The notes under the pieces are model-generated. The model did not search any database. It was not told where the DNA came from and saw nothing but the letters and a program-made list of their open reading frames with translations. The translations under genes were made by a program, and so were the position numbers. This document shows positions 13,199-13,373 of a DNA stretch of 13,373 nucleotides, piece after piece. This DNA comes from Acidaminococcus sp050873445. GTDB taxonomy: Bacteria > Bacillota > Negativicutes > Acidaminococcales > Acidaminococcaceae. Where the stretch lies: assembly GCF_050873445.1 (NCBI RefSeq), contig NZ_JBNMIU010000057.1, positions 1 to 13,373 on the forward strand, in the 5' to 3' direction. How positions within the stretch are numbered: position 1 is the first letter of the stretch; every line of letters starts with the position of its first letter.

Positions 13199-13238
13199 CA
13201 AAACGGCTGTCGCTCTGTGCGGCAGCCGTTTTGTTTTT
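13199..13238 (+). terminator. Intrinsic terminator of metY
   Basis: CAAAACGGCTG (13199-13209) pairs perfectly with CAGCCGTTTTG (13223-13233); the stem continues inward with CGC/GCG, and TTTTT (13234-13238) follows. It lies 8 nt after the stop codon. Confidence 0.9.
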
Positions 13239-13284
13239 GGTTCTTTGTCAAATGTTGGGGCGAATTTCAAATCATCCACCATTC

Positions 13285-13314
13285 ATGGACGTGAGCATTT
13301 TTGCTTACGTCCAT
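13285..13314. repeat. Near-perfect 13-bp inverted repeat at the right edge
   Basis: ATGGACGTGAGCA (13285-13297) pairs with TGCTTACGTCCAT (13302-13314), with one G-U pair and a TTTT loop. No T run follows on either strand, so it is not a standard terminator. On the minus strand a frame open from the window edge stops at 13317-13319, just before the repeat; only 18 residues are visible, too few to identify. The repeat could mark the end of a mobile element or the 3' end of a gene entering from the right. Confidence 0.4.
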
Positions 13315-13373
13315 CTTTAATTTAGTTTTACCTTAGACAACAGTAATATCCTTCCTCGAAATCGTTTAAAGTT

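Overview
The window reads as ordinary chromosomal DNA of a fairly GC-rich, low-redundancy Bacillota-type bacterium. Strong AGGAGG-type ribosome sites, BirA-type GTTAACC/GGTTGAC operators, intrinsic terminators, and a gene set of glutaminase, YqhD/Bdh-type alcohol dehydrogenase, BioY/BioD/BioA and O-acetylhomoserine sulfhydrylase all fit an anaerobic gut fermenter. A Negativicutes member such as Acidaminococcus is my guess, from overall feel and not from any search.

Layout. Positions 1-137 carry a run of hairpins that look like the right end (guide-RNA-like 3' part) of an IS200/IS605-type element lying off the left edge. Next come a minus-strand glutaminase (146-1087), a divergent compact formate/nitrite-family channel (1342-1959), and a gap between converging genes (1960-2229). 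That gap holds a densely folded RNA candidate of about 214 nt on the plus strand, then a minus-strand iron alcohol dehydrogenase (2230-3402). A divergent EamA transporter (3497-4369) ends in a strong terminator. The biotin operon bioY-bioD-bioA (4528-7155) follows, opened by a promoter whose -35 box lies inside a BirA-like operator.

Directly behind bioA is a second copy of the same operator on a consensus promoter. It would drive a transcript of only about 113 nt (three stem-loops, the last a strong terminator) before a separate M24 metallopeptidase-like gene (7408-8643). Then come a small helical unknown protein whose stop codon overlaps the start of mntP (manganese efflux), a terminator, dinB (DNA polymerase IV) with a second EamA transporter 14 nt behind it, and a strongly promoted O-acetylhomoserine sulfhydrylase (11895-13190) with its terminator. 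The last 135 bases hold one near-perfect hairpin and no recognisable gene.

Most interesting: (1) the unassigned four-way-junction RNA at 1973-2186, whose G-U pairs and GAAA loop fix its strand; (2) the apparently biotin-repressor-controlled small RNA or leader at 7244-7356; (3) the possible IS605-type RNA remnant at the left edge.
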